Shown: positions 9,413 to 16,670, numbered from the stretch's first letter. The stretch is 64,000 bases of DNA from Palsa-892 sp035556215 (GCA_035556215.1 DATMFI010000001.1:1-64000); one strand, 5' to 3'. Made by a program: numbers and translations. The notes: generated by a model from the letters alone, not told the origin.

Positions 9413-9904
9413 TCAGTGTGCGGCGCGCGGCGCGCGTTTCGCGGGCGGCACGGCGATGCCTTGCGGGATGGCGAGCAGTTCGCGCAGCGGTGTCCTCGGC
9501 TTTGCAAGATCCGCGAGCGTGTAGCTGTCGAGCACTTCGAGAAAACTGTCGCGCGCCTTGTCGAGCGCGCGCTGCAAAACGCAACAGCGCTGGATCGCGC
9601 AGATGTTGTCGCTGATCTTGCCTTCGGCGAGACAGGGGACGAGCGCCATGTCGGGCTCGGTGTGGCGAACGACTTCGCCAAGGCCGATCGCGCTCGCGGG
9701 CTTGGCGAGCCGCAGGCCGCCGCTGCGGCCGCGCACGGTTTCGACATAGCCGGCGACGCCGAGCTGATGGGCAACCTTCATCAAATGATTTTTGGAAACG
9801 CCGTACTGGCGCGCGACTTCGGCGATGGTCGCAAGGCCGTCTTCCTTCAGCGCCAGATAGATCAGCAGCCGCAGCGAATAGTCGGTGTAGATCGTCAGGC
9901 GCAA
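9413..9904 (-). CDS. nsrR: Rrf2-family regulator, NsrR-like
   Basis: A 163-residue Rrf2 regulator of the NsrR type, a [Fe-S] repressor that loses DNA binding when it meets nitric oxide. The start is TTG at 9902-9904, giving MRLTIYTDYSLRLLIYLAL, the normal Rrf2 opening. A winged helix covers residues 23-68 (SKNHLMKVAHQLGVAGYVET). Cysteines are Cys91, Cys102, Cys107 and Cys108; the last part (ICAIQRCC) keeps the C-x5-C spacing of NsrR, but the first spacing is longer than in the E. coli protein. A divergent NsrR-like operator lies 30 bases upstream. NO sensing is inferred. Confidence 0.8.
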   Translation of the reverse strand: MRLTIYTDYSLRLLIYLALKEDGLATIAEVARQYGVSKNHLMKVAHQLGVAGYVETVRGRSGGLRLAKPASAIGLGEVVRHTEPDMALVPCLAEGKISDNICAIQRCCVLQRALDKARDSFLEVLDSYTLADLAKPRTPLRELLAIPQGIAVPPAKRAPRAAH

Positions 9905-9933
9905 ATTGCGTCTCCCACTTAGGTCGAAGTGCA

Positions 9934-9956
9934 AAGATGTATTCGATATATTGCTT
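9934..9956. promoter_or_regulatory. NsrR-like operator
   Basis: Half-sites AAGATGTATTC (9934-9944) and ATATATTGCTT (9946-9956) flank one base, the 11-1-11 layout of the NsrR site. The first half matches the known AAGATGyATTT half-site closely; the second keeps the outer AAG and inner TAT when read on the other strand. It lies between the divergent nsrR-like gene and the 58-residue membrane protein gene, and overlaps the predicted -35 box of the latter. Confidence 0.6.
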
Positions 9957-9978
9957 TTTGACAAGCCCGCTGTATAGA
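9951..9978 (+). promoter_or_regulatory. Predicted sigma70 promoter for the 58-residue protein and yeaR-like operon
   Basis: TTGCTT (9951-9956), 16 bases, then TATAGA (9973-9978) preceded by TG. The -35 box lies within the NsrR-like operator, so bound repressor would block polymerase. TTGACA at 9958 is a better -35 match but has no -10 box at a proper distance. Confidence 0.45.
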
Positions 9979-10007
9979 GTGCGCCGATCGCATTCGGGAG
10001 ACCGACG

Positions 10008-10184
10008 ATGAGCTATGTCACCTCGCTTGGGAAGAATGCCGCCTGGGTTTTCCTGTGGCCGGGCAACAAGGCGTGCGACGCGCTCGGCATGGAAAAAGCG
10101 GATTTTCGCGACCTTGTCCGGATGCTGGTGAACTCGCTGGTCTGGACGACGATCGGCGTCATTATCGTGGCGTTCACGGCGTGA
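10008..10184 (+). CDS. Small membrane protein, 58 residues, in NsrR-like unit
   Basis: A 58-residue protein starting at ATG 10008 with GGGAG 7 bases upstream and ending at TGA 10182-10184. An amphipathic first half (MSYVTSLGKNAAWVFLWPGN) precedes one transmembrane helix near the C-terminus (LVWTTIGVIIVAFTA, about residues 44-58). One cysteine (Cys23) is present. Four bases separate its stop from the DUF1971 gene, so both share one transcript behind the NsrR-like operator. I do not recognise a family. The position suggests a membrane role in nitric oxide or nitrosative stress, which is inference only. Confidence 0.7.
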   Translation: MSYVTSLGKNAAWVFLWPGNKACDALGMEKADFRDLVRMLVNSLVWTTIGVIIVAFTA

Positions 10185-10188
10185 AACC

Positions 10189-10509
10189 ATGACGATCGAG
10201 GTCGTCAAACCCCGCGGTGAGTGGCGATCCCTGCCGCACGATGTGGCGCCATACAAGCGAACCGCGCTTTTTACCGAAACCACCATTCCCGCCGCGCTGA
10301 TGCACGAACATCGGACGGCGGCGGGCGTCTGGGCGTTGCTGCATGTAATCGAGGGGCGGCTGTTATATCGGATCAGCGGCCCTGAAGGCTCCGAGCGCGA
10401 AATCGGAGCAGGCGACCGTCCGGGCGTGATCGAGCCCGAGCGGCTGCATGAGGTGAGGCCGCTCGGGCCGGTCGAGTTTTATGTCGAGTTTTACCGGCGG
10501 CCCGAATAA
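10189..10509 (+). CDS. DUF1971 protein, YeaR/TehB-like
   Basis: A 106-residue cupin-like protein of the DUF1971 family. Matching blocks are PYKRTALFTETTIPAALMHE (residues 21-40), HRTAAGVWALLHVIEGRLLY, and a C-terminal VIEPERLHEVRPLGPVEFYV. His39, His41 and His83 are candidate metal ligands. In E. coli the DUF1971 protein YeaR is under NsrR and nitrate control; the same family here lies second behind an NsrR-like operator, which supports a role in the nitric oxide response. The reaction is unknown. No methyltransferase domain of the TehB type is attached. Confidence 0.85.
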   Translation: MTIEVVKPRGEWRSLPHDVAPYKRTALFTETTIPAALMHEHRTAAGVWALLHVIEGRLLYRISGPEGSEREIGAGDRPGVIEPERLHEVRPLGPVEFYVEFYRRPE

Positions 10510-10617
10510 TCGGGCCCTACGAGGAACGCAGCGCGCGAACGGATCGGCTTGGGCGGCGCGGCGCTGAGGCGCGCGAGCCGCCGGGAGTCCTCAATTCCTC
10601 GGGGATCTTGGGAACAA

Positions 10618-11037
10618 TCAATCGAAATCCCGGCGCGAGCGCATCTTCTTGATCTCGCTGCGGCGGCTTTTCGAATCGAGGCGGCGTTTCTTCGAGGCTT
10701 TGGTGGGTTTCGTCGCGCGGCGCGGCGGCGGCGGATTGGCCGCTTCGACGATCATCTCGATCAGGCGCGCGCGGGCGTCGTCGCGGTTCATCTCCTGGCT
10801 GCGGTGGCGGTTCGCGGTGATGACGATGACGCCCTCATTAGTGAGGCGGCTCCCCGCGATGCGCTGCAGGCGGATCGCCACATCGTTCGGCAGCGAGCGC
10901 GAGCCGCGCGCGTCGAAGCGGAGTTGCACCGCCGACGACACTTTGTTCACGTTCTGGCCGCCCGGGCCTGAGGCGCGAATGAAGCTTTCCTGGAGCTCGC
11001 TTTCGTCCAGATGGATGCGGTCGGTCACTCGGATCAT
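10618..11037 (-). CDS. arfB: Alternative ribosome-rescue factor ArfB (peptidyl-tRNA hydrolase)
   Basis: A 139-residue release-factor-like protein that rescues stalled ribosomes by hydrolysing peptidyl-tRNA. The catalytic GGQ motif is at residues 26-28 within RASGPGGQNVNKV. The C-terminal tail is Lys/Arg-rich (KKRRLDSKSRRSEIKKMRSR) as needed to enter the empty mRNA channel. The codon-recognition domain of RF1/RF2 is absent, which together with the length fits ArfB (YaeJ). It stands alone on the minus strand, divergent from the DUF47-Pit pair. Confidence 0.95.
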   Translation of the reverse strand: MIRVTDRIHLDESELQESFIRASGPGGQNVNKVSSAVQLRFDARGSRSLPNDVAIRLQRIAGSRLTNEGVIVITANRHRSQEMNRDDARARLIEMIVEAANPPPPRRATKPTKASKKRRLDSKSRRSEIKKMRSRRDFD

Positions 11038-11179
11038 GAGAATTTTCTGCGAAATGCTTGGATTTGCTCGAAAACAGCCTGGGGGCAGCGCGGCAGAAAG
11101 GTTCGACTCTCGTAGGTCATGCGATTAGCTTCCCGGCCATTATAACAGGCTTGCGACAAGCGGGGCCGGGAGAGGCTGG

Positions 11180-11827
11180 ATGTTGGGTTTTCTGCGATTA
11201 CTGCTGCCGAAGGAGGAGCGTTTTTTCGAACTCTTCGACCGGCATGCCAATACGGTGGTGGGCGGCGCCGAAGCGCTGCGGGCTTTGCTCGACGGCGGCG
11301 ACGGCATTCAGAAGAATTTCCAGACCATCATCGACCGCGAGCATGACGCCGACGCCATCACCCGCGAAGTCCTGACCGCGATCCGCCGCACTTTCATCAC
11401 GCCCTTCGACCGCGACGGCATCCAGGACCTCACGAATGCGATGGATGACTCCATCGACCAGATGCAGAAGACGGCGAAGACGATCATGCTGTTCGAGGTT
11501 CGCGCCTTCACGCCGCAAATGAAGGACATGGCCGACAACATCGTGCAATGCGCGCGGCTGGTGCAGGAGGCGGTGCCGCTCCTGCGCTCGATCAGCGAGA
11601 ACGCCACCCGGCTTTCGGCCATTACCGAGAAGGTGACGCGGCTCGAAGGCGAGGCCGACGACATTCACGATGTGGGCCTGAAGGAGCTGTTCAAGCAGCA
11701 GACGGCGAACGCCAATTCGATCTCGTTCTTCGTCGCCCACGAGATTTACGATCATCTGGAAAAATGCGTGGATCGTTTCGACGACGTCGCGAACGAAATC
11801 CAGAGTATCGTGATCGATCACGTCTAG
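11180..11827 (+). CDS. DUF47 / PhoU-like protein of phosphate transport
   Basis: A 215-residue all-helical protein of the DUF47 family, related to PhoU. The repeated helical pattern includes FFELFDRHANTVVGGAEALR (residues 14-33), FQTIIDREHDADAITREV and FITPFDRDGIQDLTNAMDDS. Such proteins are encoded directly before Pit transporters and regulate or gate them. Here the Pit gene follows 15 bases later. The start has a GGGAGAGG ribosome site. No Pho box was recognised upstream. Confidence 0.9.
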   Translation: MLGFLRLLLPKEERFFELFDRHANTVVGGAEALRALLDGGDGIQKNFQTIIDREHDADAITREVLTAIRRTFITPFDRDGIQDLTNAMDDSIDQMQKTAKTIMLFEVRAFTPQMKDMADNIVQCARLVQEAVPLLRSISENATRLSAITEKVTRLEGEADDIHDVGLKELFKQQTANANSISFFVAHEIYDHLEKCVDRFDDVANEIQSIVIDHV

Positions 11828-11842
11828 GGGCGGGGCGCGCAC

Positions 11843-12850
11843 ATGGAAGCCATCGCGATCAGCCTGCCGTTTCTGGTCGGGCTCGTCATTGTTGCGCTGA
11901 TCTTCGATTTTCTGAACGGCTTGCATGACGCCGCCAATTCCATCGCCACCATCGTCTCGACGCGCGTTCTGAAACCGCAATATGCCGTCGCGTGGGCGGC
12001 GTTCTTCAACTTCATCGCATTTTTGTTTTTCGGGCTGCATGTCGCAGAGACGCTCGGCGTCGGCATCATCTCGGCGGCGATCGTCGATCCGCATGTCATC
12101 TTCGGCGCGCTGATCGGTGCGATCGCGTGGAACCTCATCACCTGGTTTCTCGGCATCCCGTCGTCATCGTCGCATGCGCTGGTCGGCGGGCTTCTCGGCG
12201 CGGGCTGCGCCAAGGCCGGCTGGTCGGCGATCGTCTGGCCGGGCGTCATCAAGACGAGCGCCGCGATCGTGCTGTCGCCGCTCGTCGGCTTCATCCTCGC
12301 CATCGTGCTGGTGCTGCTGGTTTCGTGGCTGTTCGTCCGCACCACGCCCTATGCGGTCGACAACATGTTCCGCAAATTCCAGTTTTTCTCCGCGTCGCTC
12401 TATTCGCTCGGCCACGGCGGCAACGACGCGCAAAAGACAATGGGCATCATCGCCGTGCTGCTCTATTCGCAGGGCATGATCGGCGACAAATTCTACGTGC
12501 CGTTCTGGGTGGTGCTCATATGCCAGGCGATGATGGCGCTCGGCACGCTGTTCGGCGGCTGGCGCATCGTGAAAACGATGGGCTCGAAGATCACGCGGCT
12601 GACGCCGGTGCAGGGGTTCTGTGCCGAAACGGGCGGCGCGATCACGCTGTTCATGGCGACCTATCTCGGCGTTCCGGTTTCGACGACGCACACGATCACG
12701 GGCGCCATCGTCGGCGTCGGCGCCGCGCGGCGGGCTTCCGCGGTGCGCTGGAACATCGCGAGCAATATCGTCGTTGCCTGGATCGTGACGATCCCGGCGG
12801 CGGGATTGATGGCGGCGCTCGCCTATTATGCGTCATGGTTTCTGGGGTAA
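11843..12850 (+). CDS. pit: Inorganic phosphate transporter, Pit family
   Basis: A 335-residue inner membrane protein with about ten hydrophobic segments. The two inverted Pit signature regions are visible: DFLNGLHDAANSIATIVSTR near residues 23-42 and LYSLGHGGNDAQKTMGI near residues 187-203, each with the conserved Asn/Asp. It moves phosphate (usually as a metal-phosphate complex) with protons. It is translated just after the DUF47 gene, the standard low-affinity phosphate uptake pair. The length is at the short end for Pit proteins but both signatures and ends are intact. Confidence 0.92.
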   Translation: MEAIAISLPFLVGLVIVALIFDFLNGLHDAANSIATIVSTRVLKPQYAVAWAAFFNFIAFLFFGLHVAETLGVGIISAAIVDPHVIFGALIGAIAWNLITWFLGIPSSSSHALVGGLLGAGCAKAGWSAIVWPGVIKTSAAIVLSPLVGFILAIVLVLLVSWLFVRTTPYAVDNMFRKFQFFSASLYSLGHGGNDAQKTMGIIAVLLYSQGMIGDKFYVPFWVVLICQAMMALGTLFGGWRIVKTMGSKITRLTPVQGFCAETGGAITLFMATYLGVPVSTTHTITGAIVGVGAARRASAVRWNIASNIVVAWIVTIPAAGLMAALAYYASWFLG

Positions 12851-12907
12851 GCCGGGAACCGGCGGGCGGGAGCCGCATCAAACCCGGCAGGACTTGAGGA
12901 GCGTGAA

Positions 12908-13114
12908 ATGGACGAAGAAAAATTCAACGGCAGCATGCGGAAATTCCTGCGCACGGTGGGCGTCACCTCGCAGCAGGAAATCGAGAAAGCGATCCGCGAC
13001 GCCGTTGCGAGCGGCAAGCTCAAGGGCAACGAGAAGCTCAACGCCAAAATGGTGCTGACGGTTGACGGCGTCGCATTGACGCACGAAGTAAAGGGCGAAC
13101 TCGAACTCGGTTAG
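12908..13114 (+). CDS. Small conserved protein (DUF6494-like)
   Basis: A 68-residue acidic-basic soluble protein, MDEEKFNGSMRKFLRTVGVT at its start, then a helical middle (QQEIEKAIRDAV) and a short beta-like end (MVLTVDGVALTHEVKGELEL). I believe this is the DUF6494 family, from memory. The start has AGGAG 7 bases upstream. A terminator follows at 13127-13147. It opens a run of four very small genes between pit and copA. No function can be given. Confidence 0.75.
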   Translation: MDEEKFNGSMRKFLRTVGVTSQQEIEKAIRDAVASGKLKGNEKLNAKMVLTVDGVALTHEVKGELELG

Positions 13115-13118
13115 CTCA

Positions 13119-13143
13119 GGAACTTTCGCCGGTTCCCGGCGTT
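13119..13143 (+). promoter_or_regulatory. EcfG-type general-stress promoter for the DUF1328 gene
   Basis: GGAAC (13119-13123), exactly 16 bases, CGTT (13140-13143), a perfect match to the alphaproteobacterial EcfG consensus GGAAC-N16/17-CGTT. The predicted transcript start is near 13150, about 42 bases before the DUF1328 start codon. The promoter boxes overlap the terminator hairpin of the preceding gene. Confidence 0.65.
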
Positions 13144-13147
13144 TTTT
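13127..13147 (+). terminator. Rho-independent terminator
   Basis: CGCCGG (13127-13132), loop TTC, CCGGCG (13136-13141), then TTTTTT. It ends the DUF6494-like gene and is interleaved with the EcfG-type promoter of the next gene. Confidence 0.85.
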
Positions 13148-13191
13148 CTCCACGCGTTGCAAAGCAGTCAAACGCAGCAAGGAGAAACGCC

Positions 13192-13371
13192 ATGTTAGGT
13201 TGGGCCGTAACTTTTCTCATTATCGCGTTGATCGCGGGTGTCCTCGGTTTCGGCGGTGTCGCCATCGTCTCGGTCGAGCTCGCGAAGATCGTGTTCTTCA
13301 TCGCAATCGCGCTGTTCCTGATCTCGGCGGTCGCCGGCATGATGCGCGGCCGCGGCGCGCCGCTGCGCTAA
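13192..13371 (+). CDS. DUF1328 small membrane protein
   Basis: A 59-residue protein with two transmembrane helices (WAVTFLIIALIAGVLGFGGV, and IVFFIAIALFLISAVAGM) and a short basic tail MRGRGAPLR, the DUF1328 (YtjA) pattern. The start at 13192 has AAGGAG 7 bases upstream. It is preceded by a perfect EcfG-type promoter and followed by a hairpin at 13381-13418, so it is transcribed alone. DUF1328 genes are common in stress regulons of alphaproteobacteria; the molecular role is unknown. Confidence 0.9.
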   Translation: MLGWAVTFLIIALIAGVLGFGGVAIVSVELAKIVFFIAIALFLISAVAGMMRGRGAPLR

Positions 13372-13374
13372 GCG

Positions 13375-13418
13375 AAAAACAATTCACCCCTCGCGGCTGT
13401 CGCCGGGAGGGGTGAATT
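13375..13418 (-). terminator. Bidirectional terminator between DUF1328 and Lys/Ala-rich gene
   Basis: A 12-base-pair perfect stem, AATTCACCCCTC (13381-13392) with GAGGGGTGAATT (13407-13418), loop of 14 bases. Read leftwards it is followed by GTTTTT, a proper U tract for the minus-strand gene. In the plus direction the tail is only weakly T-rich. Confidence 0.8.
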
Positions 13419-13431
13419 CTGTTGCGGTTCT

Positions 13432-13611
13432 TTACGAAAACAGGCTGCTGAAAAATCCCTGAGGCGGGGCTTTTTTCGTTTTCGCTTTGGCCGCACGCCG
13501 GGCTTTGGCGGGCCTGGCGGCTTTTGCCTTTTTCGCCGGTTTCTTTGCCTTGCTCGATTTCTTCGTTTTCTTCTTGGCGGGCCTTGATGCTGGTCTCGAT
13601 TTGCGGGCCAT
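13432..13611 (-). CDS. Lys/Ala-rich histone H1-like small protein
   Basis: A 59-residue very basic protein: MARKSRPASRPAKKKTKKSS, then KAKKPAKKAKAARPAKARR and a C-terminal APPQGFFSSLFS. The composition resembles the tails of bacterial histone H1-like proteins and would bind nucleic acid. The start at 13609-13611 was chosen because GGAGAG lies 6 bases upstream; the same frame stays open to 13734 without a better site. A terminator is placed just after its stop. The hydrophobic GFFSSLFS end is odd for a DNA-binding protein. The call as a real gene is moderately secure. Confidence 0.6.
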   Translation of the reverse strand: MARKSRPASRPAKKKTKKSSKAKKPAKKAKAARPAKARRAAKAKTKKAPPQGFFSSLFS

Positions 13612-13677
13612 GAGGCTCTCCGTGGTTCCGGTAATAGGAATAACGAACGCAACGATCAGCGAATCGGTTTCGCCGAT

Positions 13678-13702
13678 GGAACTCAGGCAATTGTCAGGCG
13701 TT
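13678..13702 (+). promoter_or_regulatory. EcfG-type general-stress promoter for the 55-residue membrane protein
   Basis: GGAAC (13678-13682), 16 bases, CGTT (13699-13702), an exact consensus match. The expected transcript start near 13709 is about 53 bases before the start codon at 13762. Confidence 0.65.
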
Positions 13703-13761
13703 ATAACGCGGGTGCGGGCGATTTCCAGCGCCAAAACGGGTTTGCAACGCAGGAGAGCAGA

Positions 13762-13929
13762 ATGGCTTCCTCGGTCCTAATCGGTATTCTGATTACGTTT
13801 CTCGTCGTTATTCTCGTTCTTTACCTCGTCAACATGCTGCCGGTGGATGGCCGGATGAAGCAGATCATCCGCATCGTCGTCATCATCATCGGTGTGATTT
13901 CGATGCTGAAATACCTCGCGGTATTCTAG
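13762..13929 (+). CDS. Small two-helix membrane protein
   Basis: A 55-residue protein with two hydrophobic helices (VLIGILITFLVVILVLYLVN and IIRIVVIIIGVISMLKYLAV) joined by MLPVDGRMKQ. It resembles small membrane proteins of the Thivi_2564 type with a (M/V)DG turn; this is from memory. The start has AGGAG 8 bases upstream, an exact EcfG-type promoter lies 60 bases upstream, and a strong terminator follows. It is therefore a monocistronic stress gene by prediction. Confidence 0.8.
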   Translation: MASSVLIGILITFLVVILVLYLVNMLPVDGRMKQIIRIVVIIIGVISMLKYLAVF

Positions 13930-13951
13930 CGCGGGACGGCCTCTGAAACGG

Positions 13952-13983
13952 AAAAGCCCCCTCCTTGGGAGGGGGCTTTTTTT
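13952..13983. terminator. Bidirectional Rho-independent terminator
   Basis: GCCCCCTCC (13956-13964), loop TTG, GGAGGGGGC (13968-13976), flanked by AAAA on the left and TTTTTTT on the right. It serves the 55-residue gene on the plus strand and copA, which ends 12 bases beyond, on the minus strand. Confidence 0.95.
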
Positions 13984-13995
13984 GTCCGGTACCGT

Positions 13996-16341
13996 TCAGA
14001 GCTTTATCCAGCGAAGCCTGAGCGCGTTGCCGATGACGCTGACGGAAGAGAGCGACATCGCGGCGGCGCCGATGATCGGCGACAAGAGGATGCCGAACAT
14101 CGGGTAGAGCGCGCCGGCCGCGACCGGCACGCCGAGCGCGTTATAGATGAAGGCGAAGAACAGGTTTTGCCGGATGTTGCGCATCGTCGCTTCCGAAAGA
14201 CGGCGGGCGCGAATAATGCCGGAAAGATCGCCTTTCAGGAGCGTGACGCCCGCGCTTTCGATCGCGACATCGGTGCCGGTGCCCATGGCGATGCCAACAT
14301 CGGCGGAGGCAAGGGCAGGCGCGTCGTTGACGCCGTCGCCGGCCATGGCGACGACGCGGCCTTCCTTGCGCAGCTTCTCGACGACCTTTGCCTTCTGATT
14401 GGGCAGCACTTCGGCCTCGACTTCCGCGATGCCGAGGCGGCGGGCGATGGCTTCGGCGGTGGTGCGGTTGTCGCCGGTCAGCATGACGATGCGAATGCCG
14501 TCGGCGCCGAGCGCCTTCAGCGCGGGTACGGTCGAGGGCTTCACCGGATCGGCAATCGCCAGAATGCCGGCCGGCTTTTTATCGACAGCGATGAAGATCG
14601 CGGTTGCGCCGTCCCGGCGCAGCGCTTCGGCTTCGCTGGCGAGCGGTGAGGTATCGATGCCGCTTTCGTGGAGAAAATTCGCGTTGCCGAGCGCGACTTT
14701 TTTGCCGCTCACGGTGCCGGTGACACCCTTGCCGGCGGGGGAGTGAAAATCCTGCGCGGGGCTGAGCGCGATGTTTTTATCCTTGGCGGCGCGAACGATG
14801 GCGTCAGCGAGGGGATGCTCGCTTGCGCTCTCAAGGCTCGCGGCAAGTTGCAGAATGCCGTTCTCATCGAAGCCGGAAGCGGGCAGGATTCTCACGAGCG
14901 CCGGCTTGCCTTCGGTGAGCGTGCCGGTTTTGTCGATCACCAGCGTGTCGATCTTCTCCATGTGCTCCAGGGCCTCGGCGTTCTTGATAAGGACACCCGC
15001 TTCGGCGCCGCGGCCGACGCCGACCATGATCGACATCGGTGTTGCAAGCCCGAGCGCGCAGGGGCAGGCGATGATCAGCACCGTCACGGCGGCAACGAGC
15101 CCATAGATGTAGCGCGGCTCCGGGCCGAACATCGCCCAGGCGGCGAAGGCGAGGAGCGCGGCAAAAATCACCAGCGGCACGAACCAGCCGGCCACGCGGT
15201 CGGCGAGTTTCTGGATCGGCGCGCGCGAGCGCTGGGCCGCCGCGACCATCTGGACGATCTGCGAGAGCAGCGTTTCGCTGCCGACCTTCTCGGCGCGCAG
15301 CACGAAGGAGCCCGCGGCATTCAGCGTACCGGCGATGACCTTGGCGCCCTGTTCCTTGGTGACCGGCATCGACTCGCCGGTGACGAGCGACTCGTCCACG
15401 TTCGAGCGGCCTTCGGTGACGACGCCATCGACCGGCACTTTCTCGCCGGGGCGGACGCGCAAGAGGTCGCCCACTTTAATCGTATCGAGCGGCACTTCCT
15501 CGTCGCCGTTCGCCGTGACCTTGCGCGCGGTCTTCGGCGCAAGATCGAGAAGGGCGCGCAGCGCGCTCGAAGTCTTTTCGTGCGCGGAAAGCTCGAGCAC
15601 CTGGCCGACGATCACGAGCACGGTGATAACGGCAGCGGATTCGAAATAGACCGCGACCTCGCCGTGATGGCCGCGGAATTCCGGCGGGAAGATGCCGGGC
15701 CAGACGGTCGCGACAATGCTGTAGAGCCACGCGACGCCGACGCCGAGCGCGATCAGCGTGAACATGTTGAGGTTGCGCGTCACGAGCGACTGCCAGCCGC
15801 GCTCGAAGAACGGCCAGCCTGCCCAGAACACCACGGGCGTTGCGAACAGGAGCTGCACCCAGTTCGAGGTTTGCGGCGAGAGCGGCTGCCAGCCGAACAG
15901 GTGCCCGCCCATCTCGAGCGCGGCGACGGGCAGCGTGAGCAGAAGCGCAATCCAGAAGCGCCGCTTCATGTCGAGCAGCGCGGGGTTCGGCCCGGCGTCG
16001 GCGCTGGCGATGACGGGTTCGAGCGCCATGCCGCAGATCGGGCAGGAGCCGGGGCCGATTTGGCGGATCTCCGGATGCATCGGGCAGATGTATTCGGCGC
16101 CTTCGACGACCGGTTCGGCCTCGCGCGGGCTCAAGTATTTTTCCGGGTCGGCGATGAATTTCTCGCGGCACTTCGGATTGCAGAAATAATAGGTGTGGCC
16201 GTGATAGTCGGCGCGGTGCCTGGCGGTGTGCGGATCGACCTTCATGCCGCAGACCGGATCGGTTACGCGATGATCTCCGGCTTGTTCGTGCTTGCCGCCG
16301 CAGCAGGAGCCGCTGTGATGATGCGAGTGATCGTGTGCCAT
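13996..16341 (-). CDS. copA: Copper-translocating P1B-type ATPase
   Basis: A 781-residue inner membrane pump that exports Cu(I) using ATP. The N-terminus has a His-rich start (HDHSHHHSGSCCGG), a YHS-type domain (TDPVCGMKVDPHT, residues 27-70) and a heavy-metal-binding segment with CPMHPEI and CPICGM (residues 86-105) in place of an HMA domain. P-type features are all present: TGES in the actuator domain, the CPC metal site (ACPCALGLATP), DKTGTLTEGK with the phosphorylated Asp, SEHPL in the nucleotide-binding domain and GDGVNDAPAL. It diverges from csoR over a shared CsoR operator, so copper induction is expected. Confidence 0.95.
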   Translation of the reverse strand: MAHDHSHHHSGSCCGGKHEQAGDHRVTDPVCGMKVDPHTARHRADYHGHTYYFCNPKCREKFIADPEKYLSPREAEPVVEGAEYICPMHPEIRQIGPGSCPICGMALEPVIASADAGPNPALLDMKRRFWIALLLTLPVAALEMGGHLFGWQPLSPQTSNWVQLLFATPVVFWAGWPFFERGWQSLVTRNLNMFTLIALGVGVAWLYSIVATVWPGIFPPEFRGHHGEVAVYFESAAVITVLVIVGQVLELSAHEKTSSALRALLDLAPKTARKVTANGDEEVPLDTIKVGDLLRVRPGEKVPVDGVVTEGRSNVDESLVTGESMPVTKEQGAKVIAGTLNAAGSFVLRAEKVGSETLLSQIVQMVAAAQRSRAPIQKLADRVAGWFVPLVIFAALLAFAAWAMFGPEPRYIYGLVAAVTVLIIACPCALGLATPMSIMVGVGRGAEAGVLIKNAEALEHMEKIDTLVIDKTGTLTEGKPALVRILPASGFDENGILQLAASLESASEHPLADAIVRAAKDKNIALSPAQDFHSPAGKGVTGTVSGKKVALGNANFLHESGIDTSPLASEAEALRRDGATAIFIAVDKKPAGILAIADPVKPSTVPALKALGADGIRIVMLTGDNRTTAEAIARRLGIAEVEAEVLPNQKAKVVEKLRKEGRVVAMAGDGVNDAPALASADVGIAMGTGTDVAIESAGVTLLKGDLSGIIRARRLSEATMRNIRQNLFFAFIYNALGVPVAAGALYPMFGILLSPIIGAAAMSLSSVSVIGNALRLRWIKL

Positions 16342-16368
16342 AGCCTGCCTTTGCGGGGCTTGTTTCTA

Positions 16369-16385
16369 ATACCCCTAGGGGGTAT
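16369..16385. promoter_or_regulatory. CsoR operator between copA and csoR
   Basis: ATACCCC-TAG-GGGGTAT (16369-16385), a perfect 7-3-7 inverted repeat of the G-tract type bound by CsoR/RcnR-family repressors. It lies 28 bases from the copA start and 10 bases from the csoR start, so both genes would be repressed without copper. The csoR leader is therefore very short. Confidence 0.8.
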
Positions 16386-16394
16386 ATAGCGCGC

Positions 16395-16670
16395 ATGCAA
16401 AAACATGCCAAGGCTTCATCGCTGAAAAGACTGGGGCGGATCGAAGGGCAGGTGCGCGGCATCGCCCGTATGGTCGAGGAAGACCGTTATTGCATCGACG
16501 TCATTACGCAGATTTCCGCCGTGCGTGCGGCGCTCAAGCGCGTCGAGGAGGAAATCCTGCGCGACCATGTCGGTCACTGCGTCGAACACGCGATTGCGAG
16601 CGGCGACAAGGCCGATCAGCGCCGCAAGATCGCCGAATTGATGGACGTATTCGGCAGGGCCGAGCGCTAG
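16395..16670 (+). CDS. csoR: CsoR-type metal-sensing repressor
   Basis: A 91-residue helical DUF156 repressor. Cys33, His58 and Cys62 form the C-H-C copper(I) site of CsoR (RYCIDVITQIS, then RDHVGHCVEHA); RcnR would have an extra N-terminal His site. Cu(I) binding releases DNA. Its first codons follow the operator at 16369-16385 after nine bases. The 3' end overlaps the opposite-strand monooxygenase by four bases. Confidence 0.9.
   Translation: MQKHAKASSLKRLGRIEGQVRGIARMVEEDRYCIDVITQISAVRAALKRVEEEILRDHVGHCVEHAIASGDKADQRRKIAELMDVFGRAER

Noticed and set aside
9958..9963. TTGACA as -35 box of the 58-residue gene
   Set aside because: No -10 box at 15-19 bases; TTGCTT at 9951 fits better with TATAGA.
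14668..16389. 573-residue plus-strand frame opposite copA
   Set aside because: No domain; composition follows the codon pattern of copA.
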